Positions 1 to 6,619 are shown, counted from the first letter of the stretch. The stretch: 7,363 nucleotides of DNA from JAZRUF01 sp045652405 (GCA_045652405.1 JAZRUF010000088.1:1-7363), one strand, 5' to 3'. Program-made: numbers and translations. Notes: generated by a model from the letters alone, not told the origin.

Positions 1-1218
1 GTTGAGGAAAAGTATATCACCGGAAACGCAGCACCAAAGGAAAAATTTATAAAGTGGGCGGATACCATCTCCCGCTGCATTGGAAATCCCCTCTATCATT
101 GGTCAAATCTGGAGCTTTTACGCTACTGTGGAATTGATGAATTGCTCACCCCCGATAATGCAGATGAGATTTGGGAAAAAGCAAGCGCACGCTTAAACTC
201 TGACGATTGCAGAGTTCGTTCACTCATAAAAAGCAGTAACGTCCACGCGCTCGGTACTACCGACGATCCGATAGACGATTTAAAAGTTCATCAGGATCTG
301 GCAGCGGATCCCTCGTTTGAAACCGTTGTGCTCCCGGCTTACCGTCCTGACAAAGCACTCCATCCCGAAAACCCGGGGTATATTGAGTACATTGCAAAGC
401 TCGGTCAAGTTGGCGGCAAAGAAATACGCACCTTTGATGATTTAAAAGAGGTTCTCAACCACCGTGCAGAGTATTTTAAAGAACGTGGATGCCTGCTTGC
501 AGACCACTCCTTCAGTGCGCCGGACTTCACATGCTATGACCCCAAATGCGCTGAAAAGGCATTGCAAAAGGCACTTACCGGCGAAACTCTTACCAAATAC
601 GAGCTTGACTGTTATCAGACCGAGCTTCTCTCATACCTTGGAACGGTATATCATAGATTAGACTTTACAATGCAGTTGCACATGAGCGTATCGCGCAATC
701 TCAACACTCCGTTGTTTTTAAGCAAAGGTGTTGATATGGGCGGTGATGCTATAGGCGAATCAATGACAACCGCATCAATAGTAGCTCTTCTTGATCGCCT
801 TGCAAGAGAAAATGCTCTTCCCCGCACCGTGCTCTACACTTTAAACCCAAGTGATACCGCGCGTCTGGTCACGCTTGCAGGCTGCTTTCAAAGCCCTGAA
901 ACCCGCTGCAAAATCCAAGTCGGCTCCGCCTGGTGGTTTAATGACCACTTAGACGGCATGGAGCATCAAATGATCACCCTTGCAAACATGGGTATCCTCT
1001 CCGGCTTTATCGGCATGCTCACCGACTCACGCAGTTTCTTAAGCTATGCACGCCACGAATATTTCCGCCGTGTACTCTGTAACCTGCTCGGCACGTGGAT
1101 TAACAAAGGACTTGCCCCCAAGGATTATGCGGGCATCGGTTCAATTGTCCAGGATATATGCTACAATAACGCAGTTGAATACATCGGTGTGCGCAAAGTT
1201 GTAAAAGATTTTAAATAA
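1..1218 (+). CDS. uxaC: Glucuronate (uronate) isomerase, 3' part, left end cut by window
   Basis: UxaC interconverts D-glucuronate and D-fructuronate (or galacturonate and tagaturonate), the entry step of cytoplasmic hexuronate catabolism. The frame is open from base 1 without a stop, giving 405 residues. The family is roughly 465 residues, so about 60 N-terminal residues are probably missing; the ATG at 142 is internal. Family landmarks are in order: GNPLYHW near residue 28, TTDDP near 84, a VLPAYRPDKAL stretch, LADHSF, MQLHMSVSRNLNT (the usual form is closer to MQLHIGALRNNNT), VGSAWWFNDHLDGMEHQM, and LTDSRSFLSYARHEYFRR near the C-terminus. The usual FDSIGD-like segment is altered to GGDAIGE here, a small divergence that leaves the assignment intact. 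No hairpin terminator lies directly after the stop; the serS promoter starts 5 bases later. The function call is secure, but glucuronate versus galacturonate preference cannot be read from sequence. Confidence 0.95.
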   Translation, partial: VEEKYITGNAAPKEKFIKWADTISRCIGNPLYHWSNLELLRYCGIDELLTPDNADEIWEKASARLNSDDCRVRSLIKSSNVHALGTTDDPIDDLKVHQDLAADPSFETVVLPAYRPDKALHPENPGYIEYIAKLGQVGGKEIRTFDDLKEVLNHRAEYFKERGCLLADHSFSAPDFTCYDPKCAEKALQKALTGETLTKYELDCYQTELLSYLGTVYHRLDFTMQLHMSVSRNLNTPLFLSKGVDMGGDAIGESMTTASIVALLDRLARENALPRTVLYTLNPSDTARLVTLAGCFQSPETRCKIQVGSAWWFNDHLDGMEHQMITLANMGILSGFIGMLTDSRSFLSYARHEYFRRVLCNLLGTWINKGLAPKDYAGIGSIVQDICYNNAVEYIGVRKVVKDFK

Positions 1219-1222
1219 ACAC

Positions 1223-1251
1223 TTGTAAACCGCCCAAAAATCGTTTATACT
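1223..1251 (+). promoter_or_regulatory. Candidate sigma-A promoter for the serS T-box transcript
   Basis: A TTGTAA -35 box at 1223-1228 (4 of 6 consensus bases) is followed by exactly 17 bases and a TATACT -10 box at 1246-1251 (5 of 6). This predicts a transcript start near 1258, just ahead of the T-box stem I. It lies immediately after the uxaC stop codon, so serS probably has its own promoter and may also receive read-through from uxaC. Confidence 0.7.
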
Positions 1252-1433
1252 ATGTTTAATACGTCGCAATGACCGGAGAATTAATATCATGCGTCTTCTT
1301 CAGAGAGCAGGCGGTTTGGTGCAAGCCTGTGTAACGAGGTATTATTCCGCTCCGCGAGCGTTCGGCGATAAGCCGAAGGGTTCGCCCTTTACAGCGTTTT
1401 CGAGTGGCCGTATGATATTTCATTCGGCAATTT

Positions 1434-1467
1434 GGGTGGCAACGCGGAATTGTAACACTTCCGTCCC
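1434..1467 (+). promoter_or_regulatory. T-box antiterminator
   Basis: GGG (1434-1436) pairs with CCC (1465-1467) and GCGGAA (1444-1449) pairs with TTCCGT (1459-1464, ending in a G-U pair). This leaves the 7-base bulge TGGCAAC (1437-1443) that binds the tRNA acceptor end. The 3' arm is shared with the terminator at 1457-1489, so the two folds exclude each other, which is the classic switch. Confidence 0.85.
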
Positions 1468-1494
1468 ATGTTTTTTATGGGGCGGAAGTTTTTT
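1457..1494 (+). terminator. Intrinsic terminator of the serS T-box
   Basis: ACTTCCG (1457-1463) and CCCAT (1465-1469) pair with ATGGG (1477-1481) and CGGAAGT (1483-1489), with a T-G wobble between the two helices and a GTTTTTT loop. The T run at 1489-1494 follows directly. This is the default fold when tRNA-Ser is charged. It would also stop any transcript running through from uxaC. Confidence 0.9.
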
Positions 1495-1535
1495 ATTTTC
1501 TCCCCTGCCGAGCAAAATATAAAGGAGGAATTTAC

Positions 1536-2819
1536 ATGCTCGATATAAAACTTATACGCACAAACCCGGATTTGGTAAAAGAAAACATCCGCAAGAAATT
1601 TCAGGACGAAAAAATAGCACTTGTAGATGAAGTCATTGCTTTGGACCAGCAATTCCGCGATGCTAAATCTCGCGGCGACTACCTGCGTGGTCAGAGAAAC
1701 TCTATCAGCAAGCAGATAGGTGCTCTTATGGCAAAAGGTCAAAAGGAAGAAGCTGAGGAAACCAAAAAGCAGGTTGCCGCGATGTCACAGGAGCTCGCTG
1801 ATTTGGAAGTATTGGAAGAAAAACTCACCGCTGACATCCGCGAACGTATGCTCGTCATCCCCAATATAATTGACGACTCGGTTCCGATAGGAAAGGATGA
1901 CAGTGAAAACATCGAGGTCGCGCGCTTTGGTGAGCCTGCAATACCCGACTTTGAAGTGCCGTATCACATTGACATAATGGAAAAATTAAACGGTGTGGAT
2001 TTAGACAGTGCCCGCAAAACAAGTGGCAACGGCTTTTATTACCTGTGCGGTGATATTGCGCGTCTGCACTCGGCAATTCTCTCATACGCACGCGATTTTA
2101 TGATTGACCGCGGCTTTACTTACTATATCCCACCATTCATGATCCGCAGCAATGTCGTTACCGGTGTAATGAGCTTTGACGAAATGGAAAACATGATGTA
2201 CAAGATTGAGGGTGAAGACCTCTACCTCATCGGCACAAGCGAGCACTCTATGATAGGTAAATTCATCGACACAATGCTTGAAGAAACCGACCTTCCGCAG
2301 ACGATGACCAGCTATTCTCCTTGCTTCCGCAAGGAAGTAGGTGCCCACGGAATCGAAGAGCGCGGAGTATATAGAATCCATCAGTTTGAAAAACAGGAAA
2401 TGATAGTTGTATGTAAACCTGAGGAAAGTCCTGCCTGGTTTGAAAAACTTTATCAGAATACAGTTGACTTCTTCCGCTCACTTGATATTCCCGTCCGTAC
2501 TTTGGAATGTTGCTCTGGTGACCTTGCTGACCTGAAAGTTAAAAGTATAGATGTTGAAGCATGGTCACCCCGCCAGCAGAAATATTTTGAGGTCGGAAGC
2601 TGTTCAAACTTAGGTGACGCTCAGGCACGCCGTTTGGGCATCCGCGTCAAAAACAAGGAAAGCGGAAACTACTTCCCGCACACTCTTAACAACACAGTTG
2701 TTGCACCTCCGCGTATGCTTATTGCATTCTTAGAGAACAATCTCAACGCCGACGGCTCTGTAAATATTCCCGAACCTCTGCGTATGTATATGGGCGGAAA
2801 ACAAAAAATTGAAATTTAA
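1536..2819 (+). CDS. serS: Seryl-tRNA synthetase
   Basis: Cytoplasmic class II synthetase that activates serine with ATP and loads it on tRNA-Ser (and tRNA-Sec where present). The 427 residues are full length for the family. The ATG at 1536 follows AAAGGAGG (1521-1528) by 7 bases. The N-terminal long coiled coil that grips the tRNA long variable arm covers about residues 27-105. The catalytic core contains motif 1 around 180-200, TSEH at 234-237, motif 2 with FRKE at 264-267 and the RIHQFEKQEM stretch at 280-289, and motif 3 around 383-402 with its arginine at 393. Motif 3 reads LNNTVVAPPR where most bacterial enzymes have LNGSGLAVGR, and motif 2 has HGIEERGVYRIHQF. The gene sits behind a serine-type T-box and ends in a strong hairpin, so it appears monocistronic. 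Identity is secure. Confidence 0.97.
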   Translation: MLDIKLIRTNPDLVKENIRKKFQDEKIALVDEVIALDQQFRDAKSRGDYLRGQRNSISKQIGALMAKGQKEEAEETKKQVAAMSQELADLEVLEEKLTADIRERMLVIPNIIDDSVPIGKDDSENIEVARFGEPAIPDFEVPYHIDIMEKLNGVDLDSARKTSGNGFYYLCGDIARLHSAILSYARDFMIDRGFTYYIPPFMIRSNVVTGVMSFDEMENMMYKIEGEDLYLIGTSEHSMIGKFIDTMLEETDLPQTMTSYSPCFRKEVGAHGIEERGVYRIHQFEKQEMIVVCKPEESPAWFEKLYQNTVDFFRSLDIPVRTLECCSGDLADLKVKSIDVEAWSPRQQKYFEVGSCSNLGDAQARRLGIRVKNKESGNYFPHTLNNTVVAPPRMLIAFLENNLNADGSVNIPEPLRMYMGGKQKIEI

Positions 2820-2825
2820 GATCAT

Positions 2826-2860
2826 AAAAAACGGAGAGCAGTTTTTGCTCTCCGTTTTTT
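2826..2860 (+). terminator. Intrinsic terminator after serS
   Basis: CGGAGAGCA (2832-2840) pairs perfectly with TGCTCTCCG (2846-2854) around a GTTTT loop, followed by six T (2855-2860) and preceded by six A (2826-2831). It begins 7 bases after the serS stop. The A tract gives a U run on the opposite strand, so it can also stop minus-strand transcription leaving nfnB. Confidence 0.93.
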
Positions 2861-2874
2861 ATAAAACAAATATC

Positions 2875-2904
2875 AAAGCGGCTCATTTTCCATTGAGCCG
2901 CTTT
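2875..2904 (-). terminator. Hairpin after nfnB (minus-strand terminator)
   Basis: AAAGCGGCTCA (2875-2885) pairs perfectly with TGAGCCGCTTT (2894-2904) around an 8-base loop, 10 bases past the nfnB stop. On the minus strand the tail after the stem is only moderately T-rich (GATATTTG), so the adjacent bidirectional hairpin at 2826-2860 probably completes termination. Confidence 0.75.
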
Positions 2905-2914
2905 ATTATGAACT

Positions 2915-4306
2915 TTATTTATTTTTTATATACTCGTCAATCGCTTCTGCCGCGCCTTTACCTGCACCCATAGCGAGAATAACCGTCGCCGCACCGGTAA
3001 CCGCGTCACCGCCTGCATAAACGCCTTCCTTACTGGTCTTTCCGTTTTTCTCATCCTCAACCACGATGCATCCCCACTTGTTTGTATCAAGTCCGGGCGT
3101 GGTAGTACGGATAAGCGGATTCGGAGAAGTACCGATAGACACGATTACGCAGTCAACATCCAAGTCATGCTCACTGCCCTCAATCTTAACCGGACGGCGG
3201 CGACCCGACTGATCCGGCTCACCCAATTCCATTTCTATGCACTTGAGTCCGCGAACCCACCCGTCCTCTGTTCCGAGAACTTCAAGCGGAGCTGTCAGGA
3301 ATTTAAATTCAATTCCCTCTTCCTTCGCATGATGAATTTCCTCCAAACGTGCCGGAAGCTCCTTCTCACCTCTTCGATATACTATATAAACATTCTCAGC
3401 GCCCATACGCTTTGCACTGCGCGCCGCATCCATTGCTACATTTCCGCCGCCGATAACCGCTACATTAGCATATCGTTTCATCGGTGTGTCGTAATTTGAG
3501 TCATACGCCTTCATAAGGTTTATACGAGTGAGATACTCGTTTGCGGAATATACGCCGTTTAAATTTTCACCCGGTATGTTCATAAAGGACGGAAGACCTG
3601 CGCCTGAGCCTACAAATATCGCTTCAAAACCGTCCTCAAACAGCTCATCCACCGTGCGCGTACGACCAACTACATAGTTAGTCTCAATCTTTACGCCCAT
3701 CTTCTTAAGCTGCTCAATTTCCTTAGAAACAATAGCCTTAGGTAAACGGAACTCCGGAATTCCGTAAACGAGAACTCCGCCTGGCTTATGAAACGCTTCA
3801 AAAACCGTCACTTCATATCCTTTGCGTGCCAAATCGCCCGCACAGGTAAGACCGCTCGGACCTGCTCCGACTATGGCTACCTTATGTCCGTTGGATGCCG
3901 GAACTTCAGGTGTTGCATCCATATTCTTCATCGCCCAGTCAGCAACAAAACGCTCCAGTCGTCCGATTGCAACCGGCTCGGTTTTTATTCCGCGAACACA
4001 CAAGCTCTCGCACTGCGACTCCTGCGGACATACGCGACCGCAAACCGCAGGAAGGGCATTTGACTCTTTTATCGTTGCATAAGCACCTGCAAAATCGCCC
4101 TCACGAATACGTGCTATAAAATCCGGAATAGCGACATTGACCGGGCATCCGTTTACGCACGGACGGTGCTTGCAGTTTATGCAACGATTAGCCTCCTCAA
4201 TAGCAAGCTCCTCGGTATAACCAATCGCCACTTCTTCAAAGTTTTTATTTCTTATATTAGGCTCCTGCTCCGGCATGGGAACACGAGTTGGAGACATATT
4301 AGGCAT
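2915..4306 (-). CDS. nfnB: NfnB-type large subunit (GltD-like NADPH flavoprotein with Fe-S clusters)
   Basis: Large subunit of the NfnAB complex, which couples NADH, NADPH and ferredoxin by flavin-based electron bifurcation in the cytoplasm; homologues are often annotated gltA, NADPH-dependent glutamate synthase. It has 463 residues. Cysteines at 42, 45, 50, 54 and 89, 93, 99, 103 form the N-terminal region expected for two [4Fe-4S] clusters. GAGPSG at 147-152 begins the FAD-binding fold, GGGNVAMDAA at 286-295 the NADPH-binding fold, and AGGD at 431-434 the C-terminal FAD contact. The frame stays open to 4459, but I chose the ATG at 4306. It follows AAAGGAG (4315-4321) by 8 bases, and the product then starts MPNMSPTRVPMPEQ, as in relatives. 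It overlaps nfnA by 8 bases, so the two are translationally coupled. A role as a glutamate synthase partner is less likely, since NfnA is adjacent and no large GltB subunit is in view. Confidence 0.93.
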   Translation of the reverse strand: MPNMSPTRVPMPEQEPNIRNKNFEEVAIGYTEELAIEEANRCINCKHRPCVNGCPVNVAIPDFIARIREGDFAGAYATIKESNALPAVCGRVCPQESQCESLCVRGIKTEPVAIGRLERFVADWAMKNMDATPEVPASNGHKVAIVGAGPSGLTCAGDLARKGYEVTVFEAFHKPGGVLVYGIPEFRLPKAIVSKEIEQLKKMGVKIETNYVVGRTRTVDELFEDGFEAIFVGSGAGLPSFMNIPGENLNGVYSANEYLTRINLMKAYDSNYDTPMKRYANVAVIGGGNVAMDAARSAKRMGAENVYIVYRRGEKELPARLEEIHHAKEEGIEFKFLTAPLEVLGTEDGWVRGLKCIEMELGEPDQSGRRRPVKIEGSEHDLDVDCVIVSIGTSPNPLIRTTTPGLDTNKWGCIVVEDEKNGKTSKEGVYAGGDAVTGAATVILAMGAGKGAAEAIDEYIKNK

Positions 4307-5147
4307 TCGGCACACTCCTTTGCAAACGGCATTCATGCTCATGAAGCTTTTCCGTTTCTTCTTTTTTATACATTGCGCTGCGTCGGATAGACTCATCAAA
4401 ATCAACCAGATGACCGTCAAACTCAGGACCGTCAACGCATGCAAACTTCGTCTCACCACCTACGGTAAGGCGGCATCCGCCGCACATTCCCGTACCGTCA
4501 ATCATAGTTGAGTTCATACTTACCACTGTTTTAACATTATACGGCTTTGTTGTAAGGGAAACAAACTTCATCATAACAAGAGGACCGATAGCTATAACCA
4601 TGTCATACTCTATACCGCCATCAAGCAATGCCTTTAGCTGATCGGTAACCAAACCCTTATTTCCGTTTGAACCGTCATCAGTCATGATATAGAGATTATC
4701 CGAGCTCGCTTTCATCTCTTCCTCAAGGAAAATAAGCTCTTTATTTCTAAAGCCCGCAATTATATCAACCTGTGTGCCGTGCTGGTGCAGGTATTTAGCC
4801 TGCGGATATGCGATAGCACAACCAAGACCGCCACCGATAACACACACGCGCTTCATTCCGTCAAGATGCGACGGATTTCCGAGCGGACCTACAAAATCCA
4901 GAATACTGTCCCCCTCATTTAACATTCCGAGCATCTTAGTCGTTTTACCGACTTCCTGGAATATAATCGTAACCGTCCCCGCCTCGCGGTCATAATCTGC
5001 AATGGTAAGCGGAATGCGCTCACCCTCTTCACATACGCGGAGCATGATAAACTGCCCCGGCAGTGCCTTGCGTGCAATCTCCGCCGCCTCAACCGTGATG
5101 AGCTTCACCTGCGGATTTAAAACTCTCTTTTCAACTATGCGATACAA
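4299..5147 (-). CDS. nfnA: NfnA-type small subunit (ferredoxin-NADP reductase-like, FAD/NAD and [2Fe-2S])
   Basis: Small subunit of NfnAB, a ferredoxin-NADP+ reductase-like protein that binds FAD and NAD(H) and carries a [2Fe-2S] cluster; homologues are also named sulfide dehydrogenase subunit or dihydroorotate dehydrogenase electron-transfer subunit-like. From the TTG at 5147 it has 282 residues; a GTG at 5156 would give 285. Counting from the GTG, PGQFIML (33-39) and RIPLTIAD (48-55) are the flavin-binding barrel, GPLGNPS follows near 90, GGGLGCA (108-114) starts the nucleotide-binding fold, and Asp220, Cys225, Cys228 and Cys240 form the D-x4-C-x2-C-x11-C cluster site typical of NfnA, where Asp serves as an unusual ligand in the family. 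FACVDGPEFDGH is the family signature. The operon is nfnA-nfnB behind its own promoter. Function is well supported; the start is argued from the ribosome binding site. Confidence 0.92.
   Translation of the reverse strand: MYRIVEKRVLNPQVKLITVEAAEIARKALPGQFIMLRVCEEGERIPLTIADYDREAGTVTIIFQEVGKTTKMLGMLNEGDSILDFVGPLGNPSHLDGMKRVCVIGGGLGCAIAYPQAKYLHQHGTQVDIIAGFRNKELIFLEEEMKASSDNLYIMTDDGSNGNKGLVTDQLKALLDGGIEYDMVIAIGPLVMMKFVSLTTKPYNVKTVVSMNSTMIDGTGMCGGCRLTVGGETKFACVDGPEFDGHLVDFDESIRRSAMYKKEETEKLHEHECRLQRSVPNA
4315..4321 (-). promoter_or_regulatory. Ribosome binding site fixing the nfnB start
   Basis: AAAGGAG on the minus strand ends 8 bases before the ATG at 4306 and lies inside the last codons of nfnA. 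It decides the start against the 51 extra codons of open frame upstream, whose residues overlap nfnA coding sequence and look unlike the family. Confidence 0.88.
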
Positions 5148-5152
5148 GCGCT

Positions 5153-5161
5153 TCACCCCAT
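5153..5161 (-). promoter_or_regulatory. Ribosome binding site favouring a TTG start for nfnA
   Basis: ATGGGGTGA on the minus strand matches AGGAGGTGA at 7 of 9 positions, with GGTGA intact, and ends 5 bases before the TTG at 5147-5145. The upstream in-frame GTG at 5156 lies inside this element and has no ribosome binding site of its own, and the frame is closed by a TGA a few codons further upstream. Starting at TTG gives an N-terminus of the (M)YRIVEKRVLNP type common in the family. Confidence 0.72.
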
Positions 5162-5220
5162 CTATTCGTTTTCTTCGTCATTGATCATATTTAAACTATG
5201 ATTTAATAAAGACTGATTAT

Positions 5221-5249
5221 ATTATAGTGCATTTTGGATATACTTTCAA
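5221..5249 (-). promoter_or_regulatory. Near-consensus sigma-A promoter for nfnAB
   Basis: On the minus strand TTGAAA (5249-5244) is followed by exactly 17 bases and a perfect TATAAT (5226-5221). The predicted start is near 5214, giving a leader of about 67 bases. That leader contains a weak dyad, ATCATA (5184-5189) with TATGAT (5197-5202). I see no riboswitch. Confidence 0.9.
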
Positions 5250-5273
5250 GCCTTGTTTTTTACCAAAACACAA

Positions 5274-5308
5274 AACTGCCGAAGACTTACATTCAGTCTT
5301 CGGCAGTT
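5274..5308 (-). terminator. Intrinsic terminator after the LCP gene
   Basis: AACTGCCGAAGACT (5274-5287) pairs perfectly over 14 bases with AGTCTTCGGCAGTT (5295-5308) around a 7-base loop. On the minus strand the stem is followed by a T-rich tail (TTGTGTTTTGG). It sits 4 bases past the LCP stop codon and upstream of the nfnA promoter, so it separates the two minus-strand units. Confidence 0.85.
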
Positions 5309-5312
5309 AACT

Positions 5313-6383
5313 TTAATCTTCTATCTCGGTTTCTACGTCTTTTTCATCAGTCGCATAAAAATCCTCGTCGTCATAAATAAATGCATGCAATTTTTCCGCA
5401 GCCGCATCCAAATCGTAGACAAGATTTGAACCGTTCGACTTGTACTCACCGTCTATCGGGAATCTCGCCTGCTCAAACTCGGGAGTTCCTCCCAAAAGCA
5501 AATTAGTTCCGAGAGAGAGAATCTCCTTGTTTGAAAGAGATGTTTCAACCATTGGCAGAAGCTCACTCAAAAGCGACGGATATTTGATAGGACTCGTTGC
5601 CATAACCTTATCAAACAATTTCTGTAAAACTTCTCTTTGGCGCTCGGTGCGTTCAAAATCCGCATTCCCGACGTATCGGACACGCGCATAGCCTACCGCC
5701 TGCGCTCCGGTTAAAGTCTGAAGTCCCGCTTTCTTTATTGTCTGCGCTTTCAATCCCTTTGCATCCGCGACCTCTTTAATATATTTGTTGGCGTTCCTTC
5801 TGACCGCATCACTCACGTCAGCTTCAATTCCGCCGAGCGCATCAATAACATCTGCAAGCTGATAAAAGTTAACCGTTACATAATCTGTGATATTAAGCCC
5901 GAAGTTCTGGTTGAGTGTCTTAATCGCAAGCTCCGCTCCGCCAAGACTGTATGCACTGTTTATCTTATGCGTTCTGTACCCTTCAATTTCCACATGGCTG
6001 TCGCGCATAATTGATGTAAGCTTAACTTTGTTGTGCTTGCAGTCAATACTCGCGACCATTATGGCATCAGATAATCCTCTGCCGTCACCATTTCTCGAAT
6101 CAATACCAAAAAGTGCAATATTTACTATCTGCTTACTCTTGACAACAGACATATCTATTCCAAGATTTTCGTGGCTGTCATTAAATTCTACCCTGTCGAC
6201 CGAATTGAGTAAATGACTTATATAAAAGCATGCACTGCCTATCCCGACGAAGAGAATAAGCATTATAAAAAACATAACACGCTTTATCTTCTTTTTTCTC
6301 TTTCTCTTTTTCTTACGCAGTTGTGCCTCGCGGTATCTTTCCGCTTCTTCATATTCCCACTCTTCGATATCCCGTCTTGCCAT
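5313..6383 (-). CDS. LytR-CpsA-Psr (LCP) family membrane protein
   Basis: LCP proteins act on the outer membrane face and transfer glycopolymers such as teichoic acids or capsule from undecaprenyl carriers to peptidoglycan. The 356 residues begin with an acidic stretch, then a very basic run (RKKKRKRKKKIKR, 23-35) and one membrane span (about 36-57), giving an N-in, C-out topology. The LCP domain shows LFGIDSR (91-97), GLSDAIMVASID (103-114), SIMRDS (124-129), YRTHKINSAY (136-145), an LGGIEADV stretch (183-190), and the arginine-rich RVRYVGNADFERTERQ (234-249) that contacts the pyrophosphate. An acidic tail rich in D and E closes the protein. The ATG at 6383 follows GGAGG by 5 bases; an earlier in-frame ATG at 6407 lacks such a site. 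It is transcribed alone. The particular polymer it attaches cannot be told from sequence. Confidence 0.93.
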   Translation of the reverse strand: MARRDIEEWEYEEAERYREAQLRKKKRKRKKKIKRVMFFIMLILFVGIGSACFYISHLLNSVDRVEFNDSHENLGIDMSVVKSKQIVNIALFGIDSRNGDGRGLSDAIMVASIDCKHNKVKLTSIMRDSHVEIEGYRTHKINSAYSLGGAELAIKTLNQNFGLNITDYVTVNFYQLADVIDALGGIEADVSDAVRRNANKYIKEVADAKGLKAQTIKKAGLQTLTGAQAVGYARVRYVGNADFERTERQREVLQKLFDKVMATSPIKYPSLLSELLPMVETSLSNKEILSLGTNLLLGGTPEFEQARFPIDGEYKSNGSNLVYDLDAAAEKLHAFIYDDEDFYATDEKDVETEIED

Positions 6384-6388
6384 AACAA

Positions 6389-6393
6389 CCTCC
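6389..6393 (-). promoter_or_regulatory. Ribosome binding site fixing the LCP start
   Basis: GGAGG on the minus strand lies 5 bases before the ATG at 6383. The eight additional codons back to 6407 include this element, so the shorter product starting MARRDIEEWE is preferred. Confidence 0.85.
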
Positions 6394-6428
6394 GACATAC
6401 ACTGCAACTAAAAATATACACTTATAAA

Positions 6429-6457
6429 AGAATAGCAGATGTCGACAAATTTCACAA
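6429..6457 (-). promoter_or_regulatory. Candidate promoter for the LCP gene
   Basis: On the minus strand TTGTGA (6457-6452) is followed by 17 bases and TATTCT (6434-6429), with an extended -10 TGC just before it. An alternative pairing nearby, TTGTCG with a 16-base spacer and TATAAG, is also possible, so the exact boxes are uncertain. Either gives a leader of about 30-40 bases. Confidence 0.5.
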
Positions 6458-6590
6458 GACCTAAAATATTACAAATCGGTTAACAATGTGCAATTTCCCT
6501 TTTAAAATTGACCTATTTTACTTTTTTGATCTTTGTCTCTTTTAACTGTAAATTTCCTTGATTTTAAGGCGAATTCGTCATGTTTTATTC

Positions 6591-6619
6591 TTGCATTTTT
6601 TCCCATTACGTGGTATTAT
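6591..6619 (+). promoter_or_regulatory. Candidate promoter for the KDPG aldolase gene
   Basis: TATTAT (6614-6619, 5 of 6 consensus bases) is preceded by TGG, an extended -10 form, and by TTGCAT (6591-6596) at a 17-base spacing. The -35 matches consensus only at TTG, so the extended -10 probably matters or an activator helps. The predicted leader is about 65 bases and ends in a strong ribosome binding site, GAGGAGGT (6676-6683). Confidence 0.65.

Larger units (their letters stand above)
1258..1495 (+). ncRNA. T-box riboswitch (tRNA-Ser sensing leader of serS)
   Basis: The leader senses uncharged tRNA and lets transcription continue into serS when serine charging falls. Visible elements are the AGAGAG bulge at 1302-1307 and the stem I apex, CAGGC pairing with GCCTG around a GGTGCAA loop (1308-1329). 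A lower stem I helix CGGAG (1274-1278) can pair with CTCCG (1350-1354), leaving an internal loop that contains TCC (1346-1348), a serine codon and the likely specifier. Hairpins follow at 1361-1377 (TTCGGC/GCCGAA) and 1407-1428 (GCCG-ATGA/TCAT-CGGC). The T-box core GGGTGGCAACGCGGAA spans 1434-1449. Its UGGC (1437-1440) can pair with the GCCA end of a tRNA whose discriminator is G, as bacterial tRNA-Ser has. The lower stem I is less certain because CGCTC (1348-1352) can also pair with GAGCG (1356-1360). The T-box call itself is firm; the exact specifier is inference. Confidence 0.93.

Noticed and set aside
1289..1522. Plus-strand open frame of 77 codons upstream of serS
   Set aside because: It lies entirely inside the T-box leader and terminator; the conserved RNA elements explain the sequence and there is no ribosome binding site.
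1389..1742. Minus-strand open frame of 117 codons across the T-box and serS start
   Set aside because: It is antisense to the riboswitch and serS, and its translation has no recognisable domain.
4307..4459. Extra 51 codons at the N-terminus of nfnB
   Set aside because: They overlap nfnA coding sequence, include a false hydrophobic stretch, and an internal ATG with AAAGGAG gives the family-typical N-terminus.
3167..4511. Several plus-strand open frames opposite nfnB and nfnA
   Set aside because: All are antisense to well-supported flavoprotein genes, lack ribosome binding sites and show no domain features.
5163..5189. Minus-strand eight-codon open frame (MINDEENE) in the nfnA leader, a possible leader peptide
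   Set aside because: It has no ribosome binding site and no paired attenuator hairpins follow it.
5887..6216. Plus-strand open frame of 109 codons opposite the LCP gene, with hydrophobic stretches
   Set aside because: It is antisense to the conserved LCP domain; the hydrophobic character arises from the complementary reading of that gene.
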